DNA from: Pseudomonas sp. R28(2017)
GTDB lineage: Bacteria > Pseudomonadota > Gammaproteobacteria > Pseudomonadales > Pseudomonadaceae
DNA: 64,000 nucleotides
Reading direction: 5' to 3'
NCBI RefSeq assembly: GCF_002112505.1
Contig: NZ_NEHW01000002.1
Coordinates: 496,001 to 560,000, forward strand
Positions 55,002-62,624 of the stretch are shown here, in pieces. Below the pieces are notes generated by a model. That model made no database searches. It saw nothing but the letters and a program-made list of their open reading frames with translations, and had not been told where the DNA came from. The position numbers and the translations under genes were made by a program. Position 1 is the stretch's first letter; each line of letters begins with the position of its first letter.

Positions 55002-56453
55002 TCAGGCCAGTTGATAGGTAGTCTTCACCCGGGTAAAGAACTGTCGCGCGTGGGTCCCTTGCTCCCGCGACCCCAGGCTCGAAGCGCCATTGCCGCCAAA
55101 CGGCACGTGATAATCCACCCCCGCCGTCGGCAGGTTGACCATCACCATGCCGGCCGAGCTGTTGCGCTTGAAGTGTTCGGCATGGCGCAGCGAGGTGGTG
55201 ACGATCCCTGCCGACAAGCCGAACGCCGTGTCCTCGGCAGCGGCAAAGGCTTCGTCGTAGTCACGCACCTTGAATACGCTCAGCACCGGCCCGAAGATTT
55301 CCTCGCGGTAGATACGCATGTCCGCGGTCACCTCGGTGAACAGCGCCGGGGTGAACAGATACGCCCCTGCGGCGTTCTCCACCACCTCGCCCCCACACAC
55401 CAGCTTCGCCCCTTGTTCACGGCCACTGGCCACGTACGCCAGGTTCTGTTCCAGCTGGCGGCCATCGACCACCGGGCCGATGTCGGTACCGGCCTGCAAC
55501 GCATCGCCCACCTTCAGCGCGCGGGTGCGTTCGGCCAGGCGTGCGACGAAGGCATCGTGGATGCCCTCGGTAACGATCACCCGCGAACTCGCCGTGCAAC
55601 GTTGCCCGGTGCTGAAGAACGAACCGTTCAACGCCACCTCCACCGCCTGTTCAAGGTCGGCGTCGTCGAGCACGATCAACGGGTTCTTGCCGCCCATTTC
55701 CAGCTGCACTTTCTTCATGCCTTCTGCTGCCAGGCGGGCAATCTGCCGGCCGGTCTGTTCCGAGCCGGTGAAGCTGATGCCATCGATCAGCGGCGAGCGG
55801 ATGATCGTGTCGCCGACGCTGCGCCCAGGCCCGATCAACAGGTTGAACACGCCCGCCGGCAGCCCGGCCCGGGAGATGATCTCGGCCAGCGCCCAGGCCG
55901 AGGAGGGCACCAGCTCGGCGGGCTTGAACACCACGCAGTTGCCGAAGCACAGCGCCGGGGCGATCTTCCAGGCCGGGATGGCGATCGGGAAGTTCCACGG
56001 TGCAATGATGCCAATCACGCCCAGCGGCTGGGTGAACACATCGATGCCCACGTCCTGGCGCACCGACTGGTATTTCTCGCCCTCGGCGCGCAGCGCCTCC
56101 TGGGCGTAGAACTTGAACGAACGCCCGGCGCGGTCCACTTCACCGAGGGCCTCGCGGACGATCTTGCCTTCCTCGCGGGCCAGCAGGGTGGCCAGTTCCT
56201 GGCGGCGGGCAAGGATCTCGCTGCCGATGAAGTCCAGTGCATCGGCGCGTTGCTGCGGGTTGCTGCGCGCCCAGCCGGGTGCGGCGCGGCGGGCGGCGGC
56301 CAGGGCCTGTTCGGTCAGCGCCTGGTCGGCGCGCACGAAGCGCTCGATCACGTCGCCGGGGTTGGACGGGTTACGGTTTTCCAGCACGTCGCTGCCGCTG
56401 TCCAGCGCAACGAAGGCGCCGTCGACGTAACTGCTCTTGGTCACAGGGGTCAT
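55002..56453 (-). CDS. NAD(P)-dependent aldehyde dehydrogenase
   Basis: A 483-residue ALDH. Catalytic Cys in FFSTGQRCTASSRV, Glu in LEMGGKNPLIVLDDAD, cofactor loop FTGSEQTGRQIA, and EIFGPVLSVFKVRDYDEA. Its N-terminus SSYVDGAFVALDSG is like that of alpha-ketoglutarate semialdehyde and succinate semialdehyde dehydrogenases, so a short semialdehyde acid is a plausible substrate. Start ATG 56453 overlaps the stop of the preceding hydroxyacid dehydrogenase gene (ATGA). Third gene of the catabolic operon. Confidence 0.92.
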   Translation of the reverse strand: MTPVTKSSYVDGAFVALDSGSDVLENRNPSNPGDVIERFVRADQALTEQALAAARRAAPGWARSNPQQRADALDFIGSEILARRQELATLLAREEGKIVREALGEVDRAGRSFKFYAQEALRAEGEKYQSVRQDVGIDVFTQPLGVIGIIAPWNFPIAIPAWKIAPALCFGNCVVFKPAELVPSSAWALAEIISRAGLPAGVFNLLIGPGRSVGDTIIRSPLIDGISFTGSEQTGRQIARLAAEGMKKVQLEMGGKNPLIVLDDADLEQAVEVALNGSFFSTGQRCTASSRVIVTEGIHDAFVARLAERTRALKVGDALQAGTDIGPVVDGRQLEQNLAYVASGREQGAKLVCGGEVVENAAGAYLFTPALFTEVTADMRIYREEIFGPVLSVFKVRDYDEAFAAAEDTAFGLSAGIVTTSLRHAEHFKRNSSAGMVMVNLPTAGVDYHVPFGGNGASSLGSREQGTHARQFFTRVKTTYQLA

Positions 56454-57418
56454 GCGCTACGGATCCTTTTGCTGGCGTTTTGGCGGGCGACGAAGTCGCT
56501 GATGTTGTCCACGGCGCTGTCCATCAGCTGCTGCATGGCGTCTTCGCTGCTCCAGGCGATGTGCGGGTTGAGCAGGAAGTCGTCGCGGTCGATCAGCTGG
56601 AACAGCGGGTTGCTCGGGTGCAGTGGTTCGACTTCCACCACATCCAGGGCCACGCCGCCCAAGCGCCCGTGTTGCAGGGCATCGATCAATGCCGCTTCAT
56701 TGACCACACCGCCACGGCCGGTGTTGACCACGATGGCATCCGGCTTCATCAGGGCCAGCCGGCCAGCGTCGATCAGGTTGTAGGTTTCGGGGGTCAGCGG
56801 GCAGTTGATCGACAGCACGTCGCAGCTGCGCAGCAGCTCGGCCAACGGCCGGCAGTCGGCACCACGGCGCTTGCCGCCACGGTCCTCGAACAGCACCTGC
56901 ATGCCCAATGCCCGCGCCAGCTCGGCCAGGCGCACGGCAATCGGGCCGCTGCCGATGATCGCCAGCTGCTTGCCACGCACATCGCGGATGCGGTGGTCGA
57001 AGTAGATGTTCTTGTATTCGGCCTCGCCGGCATGCACCTGGCGCATCAACCGGGTAAACGCGGCCGGGCGGCGGAACAGCTCGAGGATCATCGCCAGGCT
57101 GTGTTCGGCCACGGTGTTGGCGGCGTAGCCCGGTACGCTGGCCACTTCGATGCCATGGGCATCGCAGTAGTCGACATCGACGATGTCGCGGCCGGTCAGG
57201 GCCAGCGAAATCATCTTCAGCTTCGGCAGCTGGCGCAGGTGCTCTTCACGCAGCGGCACGCTGCAGGTGAAGGCGATGGTGGCATCCTTCAGGTGCTCGA
57301 GCATCTGCTCCGGGTGGGTGTAGGCAAACTGCTGCCAGGTGTGTTCGCAGTCCGGGCGCTTGAGCCGGGTGGAGGGCGCCAGGCCCTCGTCGTCGAGCAG
57401 GACGATATGTTCGCGCAT
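56450..57418 (-). CDS. D-isomer-specific 2-hydroxyacid dehydrogenase
   Basis: A 322-residue dehydrogenase: SLALTGRDIVDVDYC and GYAANTVAEHSLAMILEL at the substrate side, NAD motif IGSGPIAVRLAEL, Arg in VNTGRGGVVNE, Glu near LDVVEVEPLHPSNP, His in NPHIAWSS. It interconverts a 2-keto acid and a D-2-hydroxy acid. ATG 57418 has AAGGAA upstream. Second gene of the operon, 10 bp after the FAD oxidoreductase, so its substrate probably arises from the same amine. Confidence 0.92.
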   Translation of the reverse strand: MREHIVLLDDEGLAPSTRLKRPDCEHTWQQFAYTHPEQMLEHLKDATIAFTCSVPLREEHLRQLPKLKMISLALTGRDIVDVDYCDAHGIEVASVPGYAANTVAEHSLAMILELFRRPAAFTRLMRQVHAGEAEYKNIYFDHRIRDVRGKQLAIIGSGPIAVRLAELARALGMQVLFEDRGGKRRGADCRPLAELLRSCDVLSINCPLTPETYNLIDAGRLALMKPDAIVVNTGRGGVVNEAALIDALQHGRLGGVALDVVEVEPLHPSNPLFQLIDRDDFLLNPHIAWSSEDAMQQLMDSAVDNISDFVARQNASKRIRSA

Positions 57419-57428
57419 GCGGTGTTCC

Positions 57429-58820
57429 TTATTTTTTCTGCGCCGGCACATAGCCGGCCGGGGCCATGCTGACCAGTTGGCGGGTGACGAAACCGGCGTC
57501 CTGGTCGTGGTCTTCCAGCGACTCCTTGCGCACCAGGGCATCACGCACCATGTGTGCGCCGAAGAAACGGAAAGGCTCTGGCGGCAGCAGCTTCATCTTC
57601 TGGTTGACCAGGCCGCAGTTGGCCCACTCGTCGTTGGCATGGTTGGCCAGCGACTTGATGATGCGGCTGGCGAACACGGTGGTGGCCACGCCGTTGCCCG
57701 AGAAGCCGATGCCGTAGCTCACCGTCTGGTGGTGGTCGAGGTAGCCGAAGTTGGGCAGGCCCTTCATGGCCCGGTCGATCGGGCCGGTCCAGCTGCTGAC
57801 CACCGGCACGTCTTCGAGCTGCGGGTACAGGCGGCGCAGTTCGGCGGCAACCTTGTCGGCGGCCGGCGAGGGCTTTTCATAGAGGTTGCCGATGCGCCCG
57901 GCATAGGCGAACTGGCCCAGCGGCTTGCCGAACACCACGCGGCCGTCCGGGGTGTTGCGCCAGTAGTTGAGCACGGTGCGCGAGTCGGTCATGCACTCGC
58001 CACGGCTGAAGCCGATGGCGTCGAGCTTGGCCTTGACCGGGGCGGTGGCCACCATGTCGCTGGACATGATCGCGATCATCCGGCGCAGCTCGGGGAATTG
58101 CGCGCCCCAGGCGTTGAGCGCCAGCACCACATGGTTGGCCTTCACATGGCCCTTGGCGGTGTGCACCACCGGCTGCTTGCCGCGGACCAGGTGGGTGAAC
58201 GGCGATTTCTCGAAGATCTTCACCCCCAGCTTCAGCGCCACCCGGCGCAGGCCACGGGCGAGCATGGCCGGCTGCACGGTGGCGGCGTTGGGGTCGAAGA
58301 TGCCACCCAGCACCAGCGGCGAGCCGACGCGGCTGCGGATGGCTTCGCGGTCCATCTCCTGGAACGGGTTGACGTCGAGTTTCTGCAGGCCGTCAGTGAG
58401 CACCCGCCAGGAGTTCATCTGCCGCTGGTTGGTCGCGGTCCACAGCCAGCCGTCCTTGCGGTACTGGGCATCGATGCCGTGCTCCTGGCAGAAGCTGCCG
58501 ATCTCGTCGATCGCCGATTCTGCCGCCTCGCAGATGCGCCGCGCCTCGACGTCGCCGCAGATGGTGCGCACCGACAGGTACTTGCCCCACCAGTTGGTGG
58601 CGATGCCGCCGTTGCGCCCGCTGGCGCCGGAGCCGCAGCGGTCGCGTTCGACGATGACGATGGTCTTTTCGGGATGTGCCTGCTTCAGGCGGATGGCCGA
58701 CCACAGGCCAAGGAAGCCACCGCCGACGATACACACGTCGGCTTGAATCGAGTCCTGCAGGGCAGGGGCCAGGTCACTGTCCAGGTCCAGCGCCTGGGCA
58801 TACCAGAATCCACGGTACAT
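57429..58820 (-). CDS. FAD-dependent amine/amino-acid oxidoreductase (DAO family)
   Basis: A 463-residue DAO-fold flavoprotein. The FAD motif is CIVGGGFLGLWSAIRLKQA, followed by VIVERDRCGSGASGRNGG; the C-terminal FAD-binding segment is GIGFSGNGVATTVFASR. The YRGFWYAQALDLDSDLA start resembles gamma-glutamylputrescine oxidase and related amine oxidases of pseudomonads. It probably oxidises an amine to an imine or aldehyde. First gene of the three-gene - operon; divergent from the GlxA/AraC regulator. Confidence 0.9.
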   Translation of the reverse strand: MYRGFWYAQALDLDSDLAPALQDSIQADVCIVGGGFLGLWSAIRLKQAHPEKTIVIVERDRCGSGASGRNGGIATNWWGKYLSVRTICGDVEARRICEAAESAIDEIGSFCQEHGIDAQYRKDGWLWTATNQRQMNSWRVLTDGLQKLDVNPFQEMDREAIRSRVGSPLVLGGIFDPNAATVQPAMLARGLRRVALKLGVKIFEKSPFTHLVRGKQPVVHTAKGHVKANHVVLALNAWGAQFPELRRMIAIMSSDMVATAPVKAKLDAIGFSRGECMTDSRTVLNYWRNTPDGRVVFGKPLGQFAYAGRIGNLYEKPSPAADKVAAELRRLYPQLEDVPVVSSWTGPIDRAMKGLPNFGYLDHHQTVSYGIGFSGNGVATTVFASRIIKSLANHANDEWANCGLVNQKMKLLPPEPFRFFGAHMVRDALVRKESLEDHDQDAGFVTRQLVSMAPAGYVPAQKK

Positions 58821-58945
58821 GAGGGGTGCCTCTGAGCATGTTGTTGTGACGACATGATGCTCAGCGCGACCAGTGGCCCGATATTACAGTCATGACAATT
58901 GATAGAACGCCGGCGCGTTTTGTCATGGACTTACTATTTGTCGTG

Positions 58946-58962
58946 CGGCATATGATATGCCG
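58946..58962. promoter_or_regulatory. Perfect 17-bp palindrome upstream of the GlxA/AraC gene
   Basis: CGGCATATGATATGCCG: two 8-base arms around a central G. It lies between the divergent oxidoreductase operon and the regulator gene (ATG about 59012) in an AT-rich stretch, so it may be a binding site for the regulator or a second repressor. Confidence 0.6.
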
Positions 58963-59011
58963 GACGCCAGGTGCGCCCTACAATGGCGCTAATCAGCAGG
59001 TCATGAGGCCG

Positions 59012-60079
59012 ATGTCCATGGTTGCCCAAGAACAAGTACAAACCCCGCAGATGACGGACCCGGCCACGCAGATCAAGCCTGAACTGCGTGTCGGTTTCGT
59101 GCTGCTCAACCAGTTCACCCTGGTACCCGTCGCCGGCCTGGTGGATTCGCTGCGCTTTGCCGCCGACAAGTCGTTCCGCAGCCAGCAGGTCTACTGCCAG
59201 TGGGACTGGATGACCCTCGACGACCAGCCGATCGCCGCCAGCTGTGGCATGCCGATTTCGCCGACCAAAGCGCTCAACCTGTTCGCCCAGTACGACTACA
59301 TCGTGCTGGCCGGCGGCCTGCTCGGCGAAACCCGCAACCCGCCGGCCTGGCTGCTGGATGCGCTGCGTGACGTGCATGCGGCGAACATCCCGATCATCGC
59401 CCTGTGCTCGGCGTCGTTCGTGCTGGGCAAGGCCGGCCTGCTCGACGGCCGCCGTTGCGCGGTGCATTTCACCCTGCGCGACGAGTTCCGCGAGCGTTTT
59501 CCGCTATCGACCATGGTCATCGACAAGAGCTACGTCGATGACCGCGGCATCATCACCTGCCCGGGCGGCACCGCCATCGACCTGGCGGCCAACCTGATCC
59601 GCCGCCACTGCGGTGCGGTGCGGGCGCAGAAGGGCCTGGAATACCTGCTGGTGGATGAGCGGGCCGAAGCAGAAAGCGACAAGGCTGCCAGCGACAGCGT
59701 GTACCAGAACGACCGGGTGCAGCGGGCGATCGCCTTCATGCGCGCCAACCTGGATGCGTCGATGACGCTCAAGGCAGTGGCCGAGGCGGTGGGTACCCAC
59801 CCACGGCAGTTGCACCGCGAGTTCGTCGCCAACACCCAGGAGCCACCGGCCAACTACTGGCGCAAGCTGCGCCTGGATCACGCGCGGCGCCTGCTGGTGA
59901 ACACCAGCCAGAACATCACCACCATCGCCTTGGCGTGCGGGTTTTCCGATGCATCGCACTTCATCCTGTGGTTCCGCAAGCAGTATGGCGAGACGCCCTA
60001 CAGCTTCCGCAAGCGCCGTCACGAAGTGGAGCGCTTCGACTGGCATGGTGACAAAGTAGGCTTGGACCCTGATTTGTAA
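59012..60079 (+). CDS. GlxA-family AraC regulator of the catabolic island
   Basis: A regulator of about 355 residues: DJ-1/PfpI-like N-terminal domain (VGFVLLNQFTLVPVAGLVDS, IVLAGGLLGETRNPP, LCSASFVLGKAGLL) and C-terminal AraC pair (TLKAVAEAVGTHPRQLHREF and ITTIALACGFSDASHFILWF). Cys in ALCSASF aligns with the nucleophile elbow but the domain is used for sensing. Several Met codons (59003, 59012, 59018) could start it; 59012 has GAGG upstream. Position between two metabolic operons marks it as their probable activator. Confidence 0.9.
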   Translation: MSMVAQEQVQTPQMTDPATQIKPELRVGFVLLNQFTLVPVAGLVDSLRFAADKSFRSQQVYCQWDWMTLDDQPIAASCGMPISPTKALNLFAQYDYIVLAGGLLGETRNPPAWLLDALRDVHAANIPIIALCSASFVLGKAGLLDGRRCAVHFTLRDEFRERFPLSTMVIDKSYVDDRGIITCPGGTAIDLAANLIRRHCGAVRAQKGLEYLLVDERAEAESDKAASDSVYQNDRVQRAIAFMRANLDASMTLKAVAEAVGTHPRQLHREFVANTQEPPANYWRKLRLDHARRLLVNTSQNITTIALACGFSDASHFILWFRKQYGETPYSFRKRRHEVERFDWHGDKVGLDPDL

Positions 60080-60089
60080 CTACGTTCAA

Positions 60090-60180
60090 GGGCCTATTCG
60101 CGGGCAAGCCCGCTCCCACAGGGATACGCGATCCCCTGTGGGAGCGGGCTTGCCCGCGAATGGGCCGCAAAGCGGCCCCG
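60090..60180. repeat. REP pair (inverted) between regulator and RidA genes
   Basis: ATTCGCGGGCAAGCCCGCTC and GGGAGCGGGCTTGCCCGCGA face each other around GGGATACGCGATCCC, which is itself a short palindrome; outer right part has GGGCCGCAAAGCGGCCC. Lies between convergent genes. Confidence 0.9.
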
Positions 60181-60186
60181 ACAATC

Positions 60187-60525
60187 TCAAAGCTGCCCAA
60201 AGGCCTGAATCTCGATCCTGTACTCAGGCGCCGCCAACGCAGCTCCCACGCAAGCCCGCACCGGTGGCTGCTTGCCGACCCAGGCGTCATACACCTCGTT
60301 CATCGCCGCAAACTCGCCCATGTCGGCCAGCCAGATCTGCATGCGTGTAAGGTGCTGCTTGCCAGCCCCGACCTGCGCCAGCCACTGCTCCAGCTGCGCC
60401 AGCACGCAACGCGTCTGCGCAGCGATATCGCCTGCTTCCCGCGCAACGATCCCCGAGGTTTCGATGCGCCCGTCCACCAGCACCATCTGGCTGGCCCGTG
60501 GGCCCGGGTTGATCCGTTCGATCAT
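60187..60525 (-). CDS. RidA-family enamine/imine deaminase
   Basis: A 112-residue RidA/YjgF protein that hydrolyses reactive enamines or imines to ketoacid and ammonia. Family landmarks are ASQMVLVDGRIETSGIVA at the start of the sheet, and RACVGAALAAPEYRIEIQAF at the end, with the catalytic Arg in PPVRACVG. The gene is third in a - operon after the MFS and cupin genes (gaps of 11 bp). Its presence supports an imine intermediate from the FAD enzyme. Confidence 0.9.
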   Translation of the reverse strand: MIERINPGPRASQMVLVDGRIETSGIVAREAGDIAAQTRCVLAQLEQWLAQVGAGKQHLTRMQIWLADMGEFAAMNEVYDAWVGKQPPVRACVGAALAAPEYRIEIQAFGQL

Positions 60526-60536
60526 CTGCCGGCTCC

Positions 60537-60887
60537 TCAGAACAGCACGTAGGTCTTGCGCAGGGTTTCGTGGATGTGCCACACGCCTTCGCAGTTTTCC
60601 GGGAACAGTACGGCATCGCCGGCACGCAGCTCGACCGGCTCGCCGCCGTCGGGGGTGAAGGTGCAGCTGCCGCTGATGATATGGCTGAACTCGCGGTTCT
60701 TGAGGAAGCGGCGGAACACGCCCGGGCTGCTTTCCCACACGCCGATGCTGGCGCCGACCGCTTCATCGGTCTGGTCCTGGGCGGAGGCGGCATGGGCGAT
60801 CGGTTCGCCGATCGGCAGGCGGGCAGGGGCCGGTTCGCCCAGCAACGAGGCAGGGGCATTGCGGACTACGGTAAGGACTTGGCTCAT
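60537..60887 (-). CDS. Small cupin protein
   Basis: A 116-residue single-domain cupin: SIGVWESSPGVFRRFLKNRE and EFSHIISGSCTFTPDGGEPV form motif 1, and LRAGDAVLFPENCEGVWHIHE motif 2 (His in WHIHETLR). It is of the DUF861/ethanolamine-utilisation EutQ-like type common in amine and amino-acid clusters. It may be an isomerase or a metal-binding accessory. Overlap-free neighbours, 11 bp on each side. Confidence 0.85.
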   Translation of the reverse strand: MSQVLTVVRNAPASLLGEPAPARLPIGEPIAHAASAQDQTDEAVGASIGVWESSPGVFRRFLKNREFSHIISGSCTFTPDGGEPVELRAGDAVLFPENCEGVWHIHETLRKTYVLF

Positions 60888-60898
60888 GACGGGTTCCT

Positions 60899-62278
60899 TC
60901 AGGCTTTACGAGCGACGGTTTTGTAAGTTGGCGAAGCAGCTGCGGCTTGCCCACCCAAGGCGGCGGCCTGCTGCAGGTCGAGCTTGCTGGTTTCGGGGGC
61001 CAGCCACCAGGAGATCAGCGCGCCGAACAGCGAGATCAGGGCGGCGGCGAACATGGTGTTGGCCACGCCGTAACTGGCCAGGGAGATCGGTACCAGGTAG
61101 GTGCCCACGGCGGCGCCGATGCGCGACAGCGACGTGGCCAGGCCCACGGCAGAGGCGCGGATCTCGGTAGGGAACAGTTCGTTGGGGTACACGTATTCCA
61201 GCACCTGGGCACCGCCGATCAGCACCGCGTAGGCGCCGAACAGCACCAGCACGGTGGTTGGCGAAGCGTCCGGGAACACGCCCAGCAGCACCAGCGACAT
61301 ACCCGACCAGAGGAAGCTGTGGATCAGCATCTTGCGCCGGCCCAGGCGGTTGATCAGCAAGGTCGCCAGCAGGCAGCCGAGGGTGAACAGGAAGGTGATG
61401 GCGATCGAGCCATAGGCGGCCCAGTCGCCGGTCAGCTTCAGCGCCTGCAGCACCTTCGGGGCGAAGGCATAGATGGCGAACAGCGGCACGATGGCGCAGG
61501 TCCAGAACAGCGTGACGAAGGCCATGCGCTTGCCGTAGCCGGAGTGGAACAGCGACCACAGCGATACCGGTTTGCCGCTGCTCTGCTCGGGCAGGTCGGC
61601 AATCGAGTAGCTGGGGCCGTAGACCTTCTTGATCACTGCATCGGCCTCGGCAGTACGGCCCTTGCTCAGCAACCAGCGCGGCGATTCCGGCGTGCCGCTG
61701 CGGGCGATCAGGAACAATGCACCCGGCACCAGGGCGCTGGCCAATACCCAGCGCCAGCCGTCGTCACCGCCCACGCGCAGCAGCAACTCGCCCACCACGT
61801 AGGCCACGGCGGCGCCGGCGAACCACATCAGCACCATGGCGGCGAGCAATGGCCCGCGCTGTTTGCGTGGCAGGAACTCGGCCAGCAGCGAGGTGGCGAT
61901 CGGGTAGTCGGCACCGACCGCAATCCCGATCAGCAAGCGCCAGGCGAACAGCGCCCACGCCGACTCGACCCAGAACTGTGCCACCGAGAAACCGACGATG
62001 GCGATCAGGTCCACCAGGTACAGCACCTTGCGCCCGTACTTGTCGGTGAACCAGCCGCCGAGAAAGCCGCCAAGGAACACGCCGATCAGCGCCGAAGCGG
62101 CAATCAGGCCTTCCCAGAAGGCCGACAGCTGCAACGCGTTGGTGATCTGCAGCATGGCCACGCCGATGATGCTCAGCACATAGCCATCGAGGAACGGGCC
62201 GCCTGCGGAATAGACGGTCAGCTTGCGGTGGAAGGCGTTAAGCGGGGCATCTTCGACAGAGCGTTTGGATGTGGTCAT
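60899..62278 (-). CDS. MFS transporter (sugar-porter/SV2-like)
   Basis: A 459-residue permease with 12 helices: GGPFLDGYVLSIIGVAML at helix 1, GWFTDKYGRKVLYLVDL in loop 2-3, RLLIGIAVGADYPIATSLLAEF at helix 4-5, SPRWLLSKGR in the middle loop and NRLGRRKMLIHSFLW in loop 8-9. This set is shared by the AAHS/sugar porter group. First in an operon with cupin and RidA, so it probably imports the amine substrate of the island. Confidence 0.92.
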   Translation of the reverse strand: MTTSKRSVEDAPLNAFHRKLTVYSAGGPFLDGYVLSIIGVAMLQITNALQLSAFWEGLIAASALIGVFLGGFLGGWFTDKYGRKVLYLVDLIAIVGFSVAQFWVESAWALFAWRLLIGIAVGADYPIATSLLAEFLPRKQRGPLLAAMVLMWFAGAAVAYVVGELLLRVGGDDGWRWVLASALVPGALFLIARSGTPESPRWLLSKGRTAEADAVIKKVYGPSYSIADLPEQSSGKPVSLWSLFHSGYGKRMAFVTLFWTCAIVPLFAIYAFAPKVLQALKLTGDWAAYGSIAITFLFTLGCLLATLLINRLGRRKMLIHSFLWSGMSLVLLGVFPDASPTTVLVLFGAYAVLIGGAQVLEYVYPNELFPTEIRASAVGLATSLSRIGAAVGTYLVPISLASYGVANTMFAAALISLFGALISWWLAPETSKLDLQQAAALGGQAAAASPTYKTVARKA

Positions 62279-62624
62279 TCAACTTACCTCTTGTTGTTAT
62301 TCACGCGTCAGCGTCGCGGCACTATGGCACCGGCTTTGCGGGGCTCCATATAACGGCTGGGACGAGTCATGGGATGCGCTGGCACGCCCAGCCCAGGGCT
62401 TATGCAAGTTGTCCTGGATGTTCTAGAGGGGAGGGTGCGGGCTTTTCTATGGTGGGCTGGCAGGCAAGGCTTGTTGTTGCCTTGCAGGCCTCTTCGCGGG
62501 CTTGCCCGCTCCCACAGGATTGCCGCAGCCCAGAAGCCGGTGCAGTACCTGTGGGAGCGGGCAAGCCCGCGAACAAGGCAACGAAGATCTCCCAGAACAA
62601 GCACAAGAATCCGGAAACTGACTC
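62279..62624. promoter_or_regulatory. Divergent region between the MFS and GlpD-like genes
   Basis: 346 bp. The left 200 bp carry no recognised gene or repeat; a REP pair occupies 62485-62582. Promoters for both divergent genes must lie here, but I can place none with confidence. Confidence 0.4.
62485..62582. repeat. REP pair (inverted) upstream of the GlpD-like gene
   Basis: AGGCCTCTTCGCGGGCTTGC on the left and GGAGCGGGCAAGCCCGCGAA on the right; the cores are CGGGCTTGCCCG and its inverse. Like the pair at 23257, it lies in a divergent gap, here within 45 bp of a start codon. Confidence 0.9.
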
